Source: Theodoxus fluviatilis (taxonomy: Eukaryota; Mollusca; Gastropoda; Cycloneritida; Neritidae). From it: a stretch of 25,000 nt of DNA. The position numbers were made by a program, and so were the translations under genes. Shown piece after piece: positions 1-12,575 of the stretch; positions within the stretch are counted from its first letter, which is position 1; every line of letters begins with the position of its first letter. Where the stretch lies: assembly GCA_034096865.1 (NCBI GenBank), contig JAWQFJ010001192.1:82540-107539 (forward strand), written 5' to 3'. The notes under the pieces are model-generated. The model ran no database searches. It had not been told where the DNA came from and saw only the letters and a program-made list of their open reading frames with translations.

Positions 1-113
1 TGTATGTGTGTGTGTGTGTTTAAGGGTGTATGCGAGTTGCAGTTAATGTACAGGGAGAAGTCTGATTAGAGGGAGGGGAGTGATTCTTCTTCTGATCCTT
101 CATCATACAGAAA

Positions 114-156
<43 letters not shown>

Positions 157-259
157 TGTGTGTGTTTAAGGGTGTATGCGAGTTGCAGTTAATGTACAGG
201 GAGAAGTCTGATTAGAGGGAGGGGAGTGATTCTTCTTCTGATCCTTCATCATACAGAAA

Positions 260-300
<41 letters not shown>

Positions 301-403
301 TGTGTGTGTTTAAGGGTGTATGCGAGTTGCAGTTAATGTACAGGGAGAAGTCTGATTAGAGGGAGGGGAGTGATTCTTCTTCTGATCCTTCATCATACAG
401 AAA

Positions 404-444
<41 letters not shown>

Positions 445-547
445 TGTGTGTGTTTAAGGGTGTATGCGAGTTGCAGTTAATGTACAGGGAGAAGTCTGAT
501 TAGAGGGAGGGGAGTGATTCTTCTTCTGATCCTTCATCATACAGAAA

Positions 548-588
<41 letters not shown>

Positions 589-691
589 TGTGTGTGTTTA
601 AGGGTGTATGCGAGTTGCAGTTAATGTACAGGGAGAAGTCTGATTAGAGGGAGGGGAGTGATTCTTCTTCTGATCCTTCATCATACAGAAA

Positions 692-732
<41 letters not shown>

Positions 733-835
733 TGTGTGTGTTTAAGGGTGTATGCGAGTTGCAGTTAATGTACAGGGAGAAGTCTGATTAGAGGGAGGGG
801 AGTGATTCTTCTTCTGATCCTTCATCATACAGAAA

Positions 836-874
<39 letters not shown>

Positions 875-977
875 TGTGTGTGTTTAAGGGTGTATGCGAG
901 TTGCAGTTAATGTACAGGGAGAAGTCTGATTAGAGGGAGGGGAGTGATTCTTCTTCTGATCCTTCATCATACAGAAA

Positions 978-1016
<39 letters not shown>

Positions 1017-1119
1017 TGTGTGTGTTTAAGGGTGTATGCGAGTTGCAGTTAATGTACAGGGAGAAGTCTGATTAGAGGGAGGGGAGTGATTCTTCTTCTG
1101 ATCCTTCATCATACAGAAA

Positions 1120-1164
<45 letters not shown>

Positions 1165-1267
1165 TGTGTGTGTTTAAGGGTGTATGCGAGTTGCAGTTAA
1201 TGTACAGGGAGAAGTCTGATTAGAGGGAGGGGAGTGATTCTTCTTCTGATCCTTCATCATACAGAAA

Positions 1268-1310
<43 letters not shown>

Positions 1311-1413
1311 TGTGTGTGTTTAAGGGTGTATGCGAGTTGCAGTTAATGTACAGGGAGAAGTCTGATTAGAGGGAGGGGAGTGATTCTTCTTCTGATCCTT
1401 CATCATACAGAAA

Positions 1414-1452
<39 letters not shown>

Positions 1453-1555
1453 TGTGTGTGTTTAAGGGTGTATGCGAGTTGCAGTTAATGTACAGGGAGA
1501 AGTCTGATTAGAGGGAGGGGAGTGATTCTTCTTCTGATCCTTCATCATACAGAAA

Positions 1556-1598
<43 letters not shown>

Positions 1599-1699
1599 TG
1601 TGTGTTTAAGGGTGTATGCGAGTTGCAGTTAATGTACAGGGAGAAGTCTGATTAGAGGGAGGGGAGTGATTCTTCTTCTGATCCTTCATCATACAGAAA

Positions 1700-1742
<43 letters not shown>

Positions 1743-1992
1743 TGTGTGTGTTTAAGGGTGTATGCGAGTTGCAGTTAATGTACAGGGAGAAGTCTGATTA
1801 GAGGGAGGGGAGTGATTCTTCTTCTGATCCTTCATCATACAGAAAATGTGTGTGTGTGTGTGTGTGTGGTGTGTGTGTGTGTATGTGTGTGTGTGTGTTT
1901 AAGGGTGTATGCGAGTTGCAGTTAATGTACAGGGAGAAGTCTGATTAGAGGGAGGGGAGTGATTCTTCTTCTGATCCTTCATCATACAGAAA

Positions 1993-2035
<43 letters not shown>

Positions 2036-2138
2036 TGTGTGTGTTTAAGGGTGTATGCGAGTTGCAGTTAATGTACAGGGAGAAGTCTGATTAGAGGGAG
2101 GGGAGTGATTCTTCTTCTGATCCTTCATCATACAGAAA

Positions 2139-2183
<45 letters not shown>

Positions 2184-2286
2184 TGTGTGTGTTTAAGGGT
2201 GTATGCGAGTTGCAGTTAATGTACAGGGAGAAGTCTGATTAGAGGGAGGGGAGTGATTCTTCTTCTGATCCTTCATCATACAGAAA

Positions 2287-2331
<45 letters not shown>

Positions 2332-2434
2332 TGTGTGTGTTTAAGGGTGTATGCGAGTTGCAGTTAATGTACAGGGAGAAGTCTGATTAGAGGGAGGGGA
2401 GTGATTCTTCTTCTGATCCTTCATCATACAGAAA

Positions 2435-2475
<41 letters not shown>

Positions 2476-2578
2476 TGTGTGTGTTTAAGGGTGTATGCGA
2501 GTTGCAGTTAATGTACAGGGAGAAGTCTGATTAGAGGGAGGGGAGTGATTCTTCTTCTGATCCTTCATCATACAGAAA

Positions 2579-2619
<41 letters not shown>

Positions 2620-2722
2620 TGTGTGTGTTTAAGGGTGTATGCGAGTTGCAGTTAATGTACAGGGAGAAGTCTGATTAGAGGGAGGGGAGTGATTCTTCTT
2701 CTGATCCTTCATCATACAGAAA

Positions 2723-2765
<43 letters not shown>

Positions 2766-2868
2766 TGTGTGTGTTTAAGGGTGTATGCGAGTTGCAGTTA
2801 ATGTACAGGGAGAAGTCTGATTAGAGGGAGGGGAGTGATTCTTCTTCTGATCCTTCATCATACAGAAA

Positions 2869-2913
<45 letters not shown>

Positions 2914-3016
2914 TGTGTGTGTTTAAGGGTGTATGCGAGTTGCAGTTAATGTACAGGGAGAAGTCTGATTAGAGGGAGGGGAGTGATTCTTCTTCTGATC
3001 CTTCATCATACAGAAA

Positions 3017-3057
<41 letters not shown>

Positions 3058-3160
3058 TGTGTGTGTTTAAGGGTGTATGCGAGTTGCAGTTAATGTACAG
3101 GGAGAAGTCTGATTAGAGGGAGGGGAGTGATTCTTCTTCTGATCCTTCATCATACAGAAA

Positions 3161-3203
<43 letters not shown>

Positions 3204-3306
3204 TGTGTGTGTTTAAGGGTGTATGCGAGTTGCAGTTAATGTACAGGGAGAAGTCTGATTAGAGGGAGGGGAGTGATTCTTCTTCTGATCCTTCATCATA
3301 CAGAAA

Positions 3307-3349
<43 letters not shown>

Positions 3350-3452
3350 TGTGTGTGTTTAAGGGTGTATGCGAGTTGCAGTTAATGTACAGGGAGAAGT
3401 CTGATTAGAGGGAGGGGAGTGATTCTTCTTCTGATCCTTCATCATACAGAAA

Positions 3453-3493
<41 letters not shown>

Positions 3494-3596
3494 TGTGTGT
3501 GTTTAAGGGTGTATGCGAGTTGCAGTTAATGTACAGGGAGAAGTCTGATTAGAGGGAGGGGAGTGATTCTTCTTCTGATCCTTCATCATACAGAAA

Positions 3597-3639
<43 letters not shown>

Positions 3640-3742
3640 TGTGTGTGTTTAAGGGTGTATGCGAGTTGCAGTTAATGTACAGGGAGAAGTCTGATTAGAG
3701 GGAGGGGAGTGATTCTTCTTCTGATCCTTCATCATACAGAAA

Positions 3743-3787
<45 letters not shown>

Positions 3788-3890
3788 TGTGTGTGTTTAA
3801 GGGTGTATGCGAGTTGCAGTTAATGTACAGGGAGAAGTCTGATTAGAGGGAGGGGAGTGATTCTTCTTCTGATCCTTCATCATACAGAAA

Positions 3891-3935
<45 letters not shown>

Positions 3936-4038
3936 TGTGTGTGTTTAAGGGTGTATGCGAGTTGCAGTTAATGTACAGGGAGAAGTCTGATTAGAGGGAG
4001 GGGAGTGATTCTTCTTCTGATCCTTCATCATACAGAAA

Positions 4039-4085
<47 letters not shown>

Positions 4086-4188
4086 TGTGTGTGTTTAAGG
4101 GTGTATGCGAGTTGCAGTTAATGTACAGGGAGAAGTCTGATTAGAGGGAGGGGAGTGATTCTTCTTCTGATCCTTCATCATACAGAAA

Positions 4189-4231
<43 letters not shown>

Positions 4232-4334
4232 TGTGTGTGTTTAAGGGTGTATGCGAGTTGCAGTTAATGTACAGGGAGAAGTCTGATTAGAGGGAGGGGA
4301 GTGATTCTTCTTCTGATCCTTCATCATACAGAAA

Positions 4335-4377
<43 letters not shown>

Positions 4378-4480
4378 TGTGTGTGTTTAAGGGTGTATGC
4401 GAGTTGCAGTTAATGTACAGGGAGAAGTCTGATTAGAGGGAGGGGAGTGATTCTTCTTCTGATCCTTCATCATACAGAAA

Positions 4481-4523
<43 letters not shown>

Positions 4524-4626
4524 TGTGTGTGTTTAAGGGTGTATGCGAGTTGCAGTTAATGTACAGGGAGAAGTCTGATTAGAGGGAGGGGAGTGATTCT
4601 TCTTCTGATCCTTCATCATACAGAAA

Positions 4627-4669
<43 letters not shown>

Positions 4670-4772
4670 TGTGTGTGTTTAAGGGTGTATGCGAGTTGCA
4701 GTTAATGTACAGGGAGAAGTCTGATTAGAGGGAGGGGAGTGATTCTTCTTCTGATCCTTCATCATACAGAAA

Positions 4773-4815
<43 letters not shown>

Positions 4816-4918
4816 TGTGTGTGTTTAAGGGTGTATGCGAGTTGCAGTTAATGTACAGGGAGAAGTCTGATTAGAGGGAGGGGAGTGATTCTTCTTCTGA
4901 TCCTTCATCATACAGAAA

Positions 4919-4961
<43 letters not shown>

Positions 4962-5064
4962 TGTGTGTGTTTAAGGGTGTATGCGAGTTGCAGTTAATGT
5001 ACAGGGAGAAGTCTGATTAGAGGGAGGGGAGTGATTCTTCTTCTGATCCTTCATCATACAGAAA

Positions 5065-5105
<41 letters not shown>

Positions 5106-5208
5106 TGTGTGTGTTTAAGGGTGTATGCGAGTTGCAGTTAATGTACAGGGAGAAGTCTGATTAGAGGGAGGGGAGTGATTCTTCTTCTGATCCTTCATCA
5201 TACAGAAA

Positions 5209-5253
<45 letters not shown>

Positions 5254-5356
5254 TGTGTGTGTTTAAGGGTGTATGCGAGTTGCAGTTAATGTACAGGGAG
5301 AAGTCTGATTAGAGGGAGGGGAGTGATTCTTCTTCTGATCCTTCATCATACAGAAA

Positions 5357-5399
<43 letters not shown>

Positions 5400-5502
5400 T
5401 GTGTGTGTTTAAGGGTGTATGCGAGTTGCAGTTAATGTACAGGGAGAAGTCTGATTAGAGGGAGGGGAGTGATTCTTCTTCTGATCCTTCATCATACAGA
5501 AA

Positions 5503-5545
<43 letters not shown>

Positions 5546-5648
5546 TGTGTGTGTTTAAGGGTGTATGCGAGTTGCAGTTAATGTACAGGGAGAAGTCTGA
5601 TTAGAGGGAGGGGAGTGATTCTTCTTCTGATCCTTCATCATACAGAAA

Positions 5649-5691
<43 letters not shown>

Positions 5692-5794
5692 TGTGTGTGT
5701 TTAAGGGTGTATGCGAGTTGCAGTTAATGTACAGGGAGAAGTCTGATTAGAGGGAGGGGAGTGATTCTTCTTCTGATCCTTCATCATACAGAAA

Positions 5795-5841
<47 letters not shown>

Positions 5842-5944
5842 TGTGTGTGTTTAAGGGTGTATGCGAGTTGCAGTTAATGTACAGGGAGAAGTCTGATTAG
5901 AGGGAGGGGAGTGATTCTTCTTCTGATCCTTCATCATACAGAAA

Positions 5945-5989
<45 letters not shown>

Positions 5990-6092
5990 TGTGTGTGTTT
6001 AAGGGTGTATGCGAGTTGCAGTTAATGTACAGGGAGAAGTCTGATTAGAGGGAGGGGAGTGATTCTTCTTCTGATCCTTCATCATACAGAAA

Positions 6093-6135
<43 letters not shown>

Positions 6136-6238
6136 TGTGTGTGTTTAAGGGTGTATGCGAGTTGCAGTTAATGTACAGGGAGAAGTCTGATTAGAGGGAG
6201 GGGAGTGATTCTTCTTCTGATCCTTCATCATACAGAAA

Positions 6239-6281
<43 letters not shown>

Positions 6282-6384
6282 TGTGTGTGTTTAAGGGTGT
6301 ATGCGAGTTGCAGTTAATGTACAGGGAGAAGTCTGATTAGAGGGAGGGGAGTGATTCTTCTTCTGATCCTTCATCATACAGAAA

Positions 6385-6433
<49 letters not shown>

Positions 6434-6535
6434 TGTGTGTGTTAAGGGTGTATGCGAGTTGCAGTTAATGTACAGGGAGAAGTCTGATTAGAGGGAGGGG
6501 AGTGATTCTTCTTCTGATCCTTCATCATACAGAAA

Positions 6536-6578
<43 letters not shown>

Positions 6579-6681
6579 TGTGTGTGTTTAAGGGTGTATG
6601 CGAGTTGCAGTTAATGTACAGGGAGAAGTCTGATTAGAGGGAGGGGAGTGATTCTTCTTCTGATCCTTCATCATACAGAAA

Positions 6682-6724
<43 letters not shown>

Positions 6725-6827
6725 TGTGTGTGTTTAAGGGTGTATGCGAGTTGCAGTTAATGTACAGGGAGAAGTCTGATTAGAGGGAGGGGAGTGATTC
6801 TTCTTCTGATCCTTCATCATACAGAAA

Positions 6828-6872
<45 letters not shown>

Positions 6873-6975
6873 TGTGTGTGTTTAAGGGTGTATGCGAGTT
6901 GCAGTTAATGTACAGGGAGAAGTCTGATTAGAGGGAGGGGAGTGATTCTTCTTCTGATCCTTCATCATACAGAAA

Positions 6976-7018
<43 letters not shown>

Positions 7019-7120
7019 TGTGTGTGTTTAAGGTGTATGCGAGTTGCAGTTAATGTACAGGGAGAAGTCTGATTAGAGGGAGGGGAGTGATTCTTCTTCT
7101 GATCCTTCATCATACAGAAA

Positions 7121-7161
<41 letters not shown>

Positions 7162-7264
7162 TGTGTGTGTTTAAGGGTGTATGCGAGTTGCAGTTAATGT
7201 ACAGGGAGAAGTCTGATTAGAGGGAGGGGAGTGATTCTTCTTCTGATCCTTCATCATACAGAAA

Positions 7265-7307
<43 letters not shown>

Positions 7308-7588
7308 TGTGTGTGTTTAAGGGTGTATGCGAGTTGCAGTTAATGTACAGGGAGAAGTCTGATTAGAGGGAGGGGAGTGATTCTTCTTCTGATCCTTCAT
7401 CATACAGAAAATGTGTGTGTGTGTGTGGTGTGTGTGTGTGTGTGCATGTGTGTGTGTGTGTTTAAGGGTGTATGCGAGTTGCAGTTAATGTACAGGGAGA
7501 AGTCTGATTAGAGGGAGGGGAGTGATTCTTCTTCTGATCCTTCATCATACAGAAAATGTGTGGTGTGTGTCCATGTGTGTGTGTGTGT

Positions 7589-7625
<37 letters not shown>

Positions 7626-7650
7626 CATGCATGTGTGTGTTTAACGGTGT
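1..7650. repeat. Satellite of about 144-bp units with embedded TG tracts, 53 copies
   Basis: Counting the motif TTTAAGGGTGTATGCGAG (and slight variants) gives 53 units, spaced mostly 141-150 bp apart. Each unit has a core of about 95 bp that is nearly identical in all copies. The core runs from TTTAAGGG through GATTAGAGGGAGGGGAGTG to CATCATACAGAAAA. A TG tract of variable length, broken by one TATG, separates the cores. Almost all length change lies in the TG tract, which points to slippage on top of recent homogenisation of the core. Two units carry a GTGTGGTGTG break (near 1869 and 7427), and single-base losses occur near 6441 and 7029. The last unit (about 7540-7660) is clearly diverged, which marks the right edge. 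The array runs off the left end of the window. On the minus strand each core reads YDEGSEEESLPSL and then a stop. I do not regard this as an independent gene. Confidence 0.97.
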
Positions 7651-7659
7651 ATGCGAGTG

Positions 7660-8413
7660 TGCACGGGCATGTGTAACGTGTACATGTGCGTGTGTGTGAT
7701 GCCGATCTGAGTAAGGGGGTGAAGGGGTGGGGTGTGAGAAGATGTGGAGAAAAGGTTCTCTGGATTATGTGGAGTTGCACGATTTGATGTTTAATACAAC
7801 CACAGAAATGTCAGTCAATACCTTTACGACTTTATTTGTGTTAAATCCTGTCGTTCAATGTTTGGTATTAAATCCATCACGTGAAATTAAAGTCAAAACT
7901 TTGAAACGTGTACAAAGAATTTGGTGAGTGATTTTCTTTATTTGGTGCATGATATTGGGTTCGTGGTATGGTTGCGTTGCTGTGAATTATATACTGATAT
8001 AGAAATGCCTTCTTGTGATCTGTAAAGAAATAAAATTATTGCCAGCCGGAATCTCCATTATATACAATATATATACTGTAGTTGTATTCAAGTCTTATAT
8101 TCTCTTCTTCTATATAATAATTACCTGTATTGCTAGATGTTCGCTTGTGTGCTCTGAATTTATTGTAAAAAAATAAAAAAATAAAAATAAAAAGAGCCTA
8201 CTTCAAGTATACACTGTGAATGCTTCGGCAGCACAATTTATCAGTTATTCTGCAGGGTGTGTTTTTAATATATTCTAATGTTACTTCTGCTACAAACTTG
8301 TTGGGAAAGTTTTTTTTCTAGTGGGAAAGCCAAAAACTAGGCTGTACTTGCCTGAAGGAAAGCACATTTTAACTAGAGAGCCCAGGGATTGCAAACCTCC
8401 ACCAATCACACCT
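7660..8413. other. Unique AT-rich spacer, no gene seen
   Basis: This stretch holds no recognisable exon, RNA gene or mobile element. It starts with decayed TG-rich sequence from the satellite edge and becomes AT-rich, with an A/T-rich tract of AAATAAAA type around 8166-8192. A short plus-strand open frame at 7727-7927 has no recognisable domain and no sign of being coding. It probably belongs to an intron of the minus-strand capping enzyme gene, or to sequence beyond it. That placement is inferred from the surrounding exons. Confidence 0.6.
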
Positions 8414-8649
8414 GGGCCCGTATTCACAACGGCGATTTATCGGCGATTTATGTTAACCCCGATTTATCTCTAAACTCAGACGATTCCAACTGCCTGTTCC
8501 GCTCTCCCTTGGCTGAAAACCAGTATATATAGCAAAGCGCAACCTAGGATCCTCTGACGAGCGTACCTTATCTAACCGATCAAGATAACGCGGGGCTAGG
8601 GGATAAATTGAGTGTTAAAAAGATAAATCGCCGTTGTGAATACGGGCCC
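8414..8649. mobile_element. MITE with perfect 28-bp terminal inverted repeats
   Basis: The left end begins GGGCCCGTATTCACAACGGC at 8414. The right end is its exact reverse complement, finishing at 8649. The match covers 28 bp on each side (8414-8441 and 8622-8649). The element is 236 bp long and has no open frame, so it is a non-autonomous DNA transposon of MITE size. Inside the left end the sequence GGCGATTTAT occurs twice in tandem, and the right end holds a related GATAAAT duplicate. I cannot see a convincing target-site duplication: the flanks are CACACCT on the left and TGAACA on the right. The superfamily is therefore left open. GGGCCC-starting ends would suit a Harbinger-like element, but that is only a suggestion. 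Confidence 0.88.
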
Positions 8650-9244
8650 TGAACATTACAATTGGCGACGGCAGCAGATCACATTCAATCCACACTCTCG
8701 CGCTGCAGTCATGATCCGGCGCGAGGCTAGGCAGAGGCTAAAAATATGGCACCCTTGCTGTTTGTGGTTGCAATTCCAAAATGAGACGACAATTAACCTT
8801 GGGTGAGACCCTAACCTTGCACTGAATTTCCTCAAAACCCGTTGTGAGCTTTCAGAGTTATTTCGGCAAACAACAAACAAATGAACTAACTACCCAACAA
8901 CAAATATACTTCCTTGGCAACGGTAGAAAAAAAAAAGGGCAAACCCTGCTGACCATTTCTCTTCTGTTCTTTCAGGATCGGGACTTCATCAAGCCGTCCT
9001 CCGACTTCAAACCTTTCAAGTGAAAGTGACGAGGATGAGCACCATGTGAGACGGTTCTTCAGCAATAAACAATGCACCTCTCACTTGGCTCCGTGTGCAT
9101 GGTTTGGTTTTCCCACCGAAAAAAACCCACCATGATGGCGTCGTGGTCTCTGATGGGAACTTGTGACTTCTCAGGGCTCTGGTCCAGAGATGTGAGCAAC
9201 AGCTCGCAGTCGCTTGCAGCGTTCACCCCTGTTTGGGTCTTTGA
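8650..9244. other. Spacer with no confirmed gene
   Basis: No known domain is visible in either strand. A plus-strand segment at 8976-9045 looks like an internal exon: a CTCTTCTGTTCTTTCAG acceptor before it and GTGAGA after it, with one open frame reading SNLSSESDEDEHH. There is no partner exon, so it is not called as a gene. A minus-strand open frame runs from the neighbouring 45/58-bp array through this stretch to 9059, but the non-repeat part of it matches nothing I recognise. Confidence 0.5.
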
Positions 9245-9271
9245 GTAGCATCCAAGGGCAAGGTGGTTAAC
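9245..9271 (-). repeat. Dispersed repeat motif, minus-strand copy
   Basis: Read on the minus strand, this 27-bp stretch is GTTAACCACCTTGCCCTTGG followed by ATGCTAC. It matches 24 of 27 bases of a plus-strand copy at 16331-16357. Weaker similarity continues beyond it, for example CTGCAAGCGACTGCGAG here against CTGCAAGTGACAGTGGGAG there. Upstream, both copies have a GATG...GTTAA context. A related CTTGCCCAAGG motif is, to my knowledge, common in intergenic DNA of fish and marine invertebrates. I call it a fragment of an old dispersed element of unknown class. Confidence 0.6.
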
Positions 9272-9313
9272 CTTCATCGCGGCATCATAACAAAGCACGG
9301 AAAAGCTTCCATG

Positions 9314-10640
9314 AGCAAGCCACACGAGTGGACTTGTCCAAGGAGAGGGGTGTGGGAAAGACAGCCGAGCTGGCGGGCCACACGAGTGGACTTGTCCAAG
9401 GAGAGGGGTGTAAGAAAGGCAGCCACACGAGTGGACTTGTCCAAGGAGAGGGGTGTGAGAAAGACAGCCGAGCTGGTGGGCCACACTAGTGGACTTGTCC
9501 AAGGAGAGGGGTGTGAGAAAGACAGCAGAGCTGGCGGGCCACACGAGTGGACTTGTCCAAGGAGAGGGGTGTAAGAAAGGCAGCCACACGAGTGGACTTG
9601 TCCAAGGAGAGGGGTGTAAGAAAGGCAGCCACACGAGTGGACATGTCCAAGGAGAGGGGTGTGAGAAAGACAGCAGAGCTGGCGGGCCACACGAGTGGAC
9701 TTGTCCAAGGAGAGGGGTGTAAGAAAGGCAGCCACACAAGTGGACTTGTCCAAGGAGACGGGTGTAAGAAAGGCAGCCACACAAGTGGACTTGTCCAAGG
9801 AGAGGGGTGTAAGAAAGGCAGCCACACGAGTGGACTTGTCCAAGGAGAGGGGTGTGAGAAAGACAGCTAAACTGGTGGGCCACACTAGTGGACTTGTCCA
9901 AGGAGAGGGGTGTAAGAAAGGCAGCCACACGAGTGGACTTGTCCAAGAAGAGGGGTGTGAGAAAGACAGCCACACGAGTGGACTTGTCCAAGGAGAGGGG
10001 TGTGAGAAAGACAGCTAAACTGGTGGGCCACACTAGTGGACTTGTCCAAGGAGAGGGGTGTGAGAAAGACAGCAGAGCTGGCGGGCCACACGAGTGGACT
10101 TGTCCAAGGAGAGGGGTGTGAGAAAGACAGCTAAACTGGTGGGCCACACTAGTGGACTTGTCCAAGGAGAGGGGTGTGAGAAAGACAGCAGAGCTGGCGG
10201 GCCACACGAGTGGACTTGTCCAAGGAGAGGGGTGTAAGAAAGGCAGCCACACGAGTGGACTTGTCCAAGGAGAAGGGTGTAAGAAAGGCAGCCACACAAG
10301 TGGACTTGTCCAAGGAGAGGGGTGTGAGAAAGACAGCCGAGCTGGCGGGCCACGTGAGTGGACTTGTCCAAGGAGAGGGGTGTAAGAAAGGCAGCCACAC
10401 AAGTGGACTTGTCCAAGGAGAGGGATGTAAGAAAGGCAGCCAACCTGGCGGGTCACGTGAGTGGACTTGTCTAAGGAGAGGGGTGTAAGAAAGGCAGCCA
10501 CACGAGTGGACTTGTCCAAGGAGAGGGGTGTAAGAAAGGCAGCCACATGAGTGGACTTGTCCAACGAGAGGGGTGTAAGAAAGGCAGCCACACAAGTGGA
10601 CTTGTCCAAGAAGAGGGGTGTAAGAAAGACAGCCAAAGTG
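9314..10640. repeat. Minisatellite with mixed 45-bp and 58-bp units, 26 copies
   Basis: The motif AGTGGACTTGTCCAAGGAGA, with small changes, occurs 26 times. Short units are 45 bp and end GTAAGAAAGGCAGC. Long units are 58 bp: they end GTGAGAAAGACAGC and then carry about 13 extra bases of the type AGAGCTGGCGGGC. The two forms alternate irregularly, so the array has been shuffled in blocks. Because 45 is a multiple of three and 58 is not, every frame shows long repetitive open stretches (for example minus-strand FLTPLSLDKSTRVAA). These are by-products of the repeat and not a protein family. I see no exon of the capping enzyme in or beside this array. Confidence 0.96.
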
Positions 10641-10766
10641 GGCGGTAAACACAAACTGGCGAAACACAACATCTGATTGGCTGCGTTTTTACGAGTTTTT
10701 TCAAATTGTCAGATTCTTTTGTCAAAGTCATTTGCCGGTCAGTGGCTGTGGTTTGCTAGCTTGTAT

Positions 10767-10843
10767 GGCCAGCCAGCTTGGCTGTCTCTCCACACCTCTC
10801 TTCAGACAAGCCTACTAGTGTGGCCCGTTTATGGAAGCTTTTC
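10767..10843 (-). repeat. Inverted, diverged single copy of the neighbouring minisatellite unit
   Basis: Read on the minus strand, this segment starts with AGCTTCCAT, continues into GGCCACACTAGT and a CTTGTCTGAAGAGAGG block, and ends in GACAGCCAAGCTGGC. That is the same order as the first unit of the array at 9300-9379, including the single-copy lead-in AAAAGCTTCCAT that the internal array units lack. The two copies therefore form an inverted pair about 1.4 kb apart, with the array growing from one arm. Divergence is much higher than between array units, so this is probably closer to the founder sequence. Confidence 0.85.
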
Positions 10844-11054
10844 TCAAAACTGGGCCTCAGTGGAAAATTAACAGAGACTTAAAACCGCATCACCTCTATC
10901 TATCGTAGCTCATAAGCTGTACAATTCACACAAACACTTTTCATTGATGAACTCATGAGATGTATATCTTCCACTCCAGGCCCGCCCACTTATCTCAACA
11001 CAGAATTGGATTACACTGGATAGATGGTGTTATACGGCCTATCAGCCTTTGTAG

Positions 11055-11580
<526 letters not shown>

Positions 11581-11583
11581 TCC

Positions 11584-12575
11584 CCGCCTCTCCCTAAGCT
11601 GACTCTGCTGTCATTCTTTCTCCACTTTTGTTGCTGTTAGCTGTCCACTCCAGGAATGTTGGGGGTGATGGTTTTCTGTTAGGGACATCCCCTTTGCCCT
11701 CCTCCAGCCTTCATTCCTCTCCTTCCTTGTTCTGGCAATCCTAATTGGAGCCAGATAAGTTTGGAAGCAAGCTCTTCTGGCTTTAGTTTGACACGTGCTT
11801 GTATATCCCCTATAGGAAGACTAGAAATGCTTGGATAGCGGCAGACCAGACAGGTGAGTCTGGCAGACTACATCAGTCTCGAAGCTTTGCAGGCCGAATA
11901 CAACATGGACTGAAGAAACTGGGTTTGTCCTGCTATTGGAGTAGAGAGGAGCAGAGCCTCTCTATAGCTCAAGCCTGCGCCATGCCACGCGACAATTGAC
12001 AGCACTCTGCCTGTCAGGACTTAGCCCCAAACCTCCCTAGGGATGAGCTCCACCACCCTATTGCACATAAAAATCACTAGAACAGTTTAGAGCAAATGCC
12101 GGTGTCCCTAGTTATTCGCCTCTTACAAATCACGTAGGGAGACATGGTGGTCAACAAATAAACCATACACCGAAAGTTCCATGTGTGTATCATGTATCTT
12201 ATCAACGAAGACAACGGATAGGGCATCTGGTGCATGGTAAGAGCTGCCATGGTAAGAGCTAATTTGCAATGCCCTTACCTGATATTTATTTGATTCATGT
12301 TATTACTGCAGAGGGGCAAACATTTTTCAGGCCAGTGAATTTTGCCTCTTATGCAAGTGCATTTTCAATCTGAAGGTACAGGTGCTCTTTTCATATTGTG
12401 ACTTTTCCACCCATTGATGGATGCTCAAACCGCACACATTTACCCCCTGGTCATCGGGCTACCTCTTTTTATCACTCCCAACACCATTTCAACTCCCTGA
12501 ACAGGCAAGCGGTATTGAGAAGTTGTGTCGGAGCCTGGACAACCACCACAGTCATCTTGTTCAAGAAATGAAATT
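11584..12575. other. Single-copy intronic spacer, no confirmed gene
   Basis: I find no capping enzyme exon here on the minus strand. A 38-nt plus-strand segment (11816-11853) sits between a TATATCCCCTATAG acceptor-like site and CAG/GTGAGT, and one frame reads KTRNAWIAADQT. It is isolated and does not resemble a known domain. Two short GGTAAGAGCT direct copies lie near 12236-12260. Nothing else stands out. Confidence 0.5.

Noticed and set aside
8886..9077. Minus-strand frame near 8900-9050 as the next capping enzyme exon after exon D
   Set aside because: The peptide does not resemble the acidic linker or guanylyltransferase start, and there is no acceptor in the required phase.
9059..10672. 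537-codon minus-strand open frame with FLTPLSLDKSTRVAA repeats
   Set aside because: The 45/58-bp minisatellite explains it. The frame jumps between registers at 58-bp units, and the non-repeat tail matches nothing I recognise.
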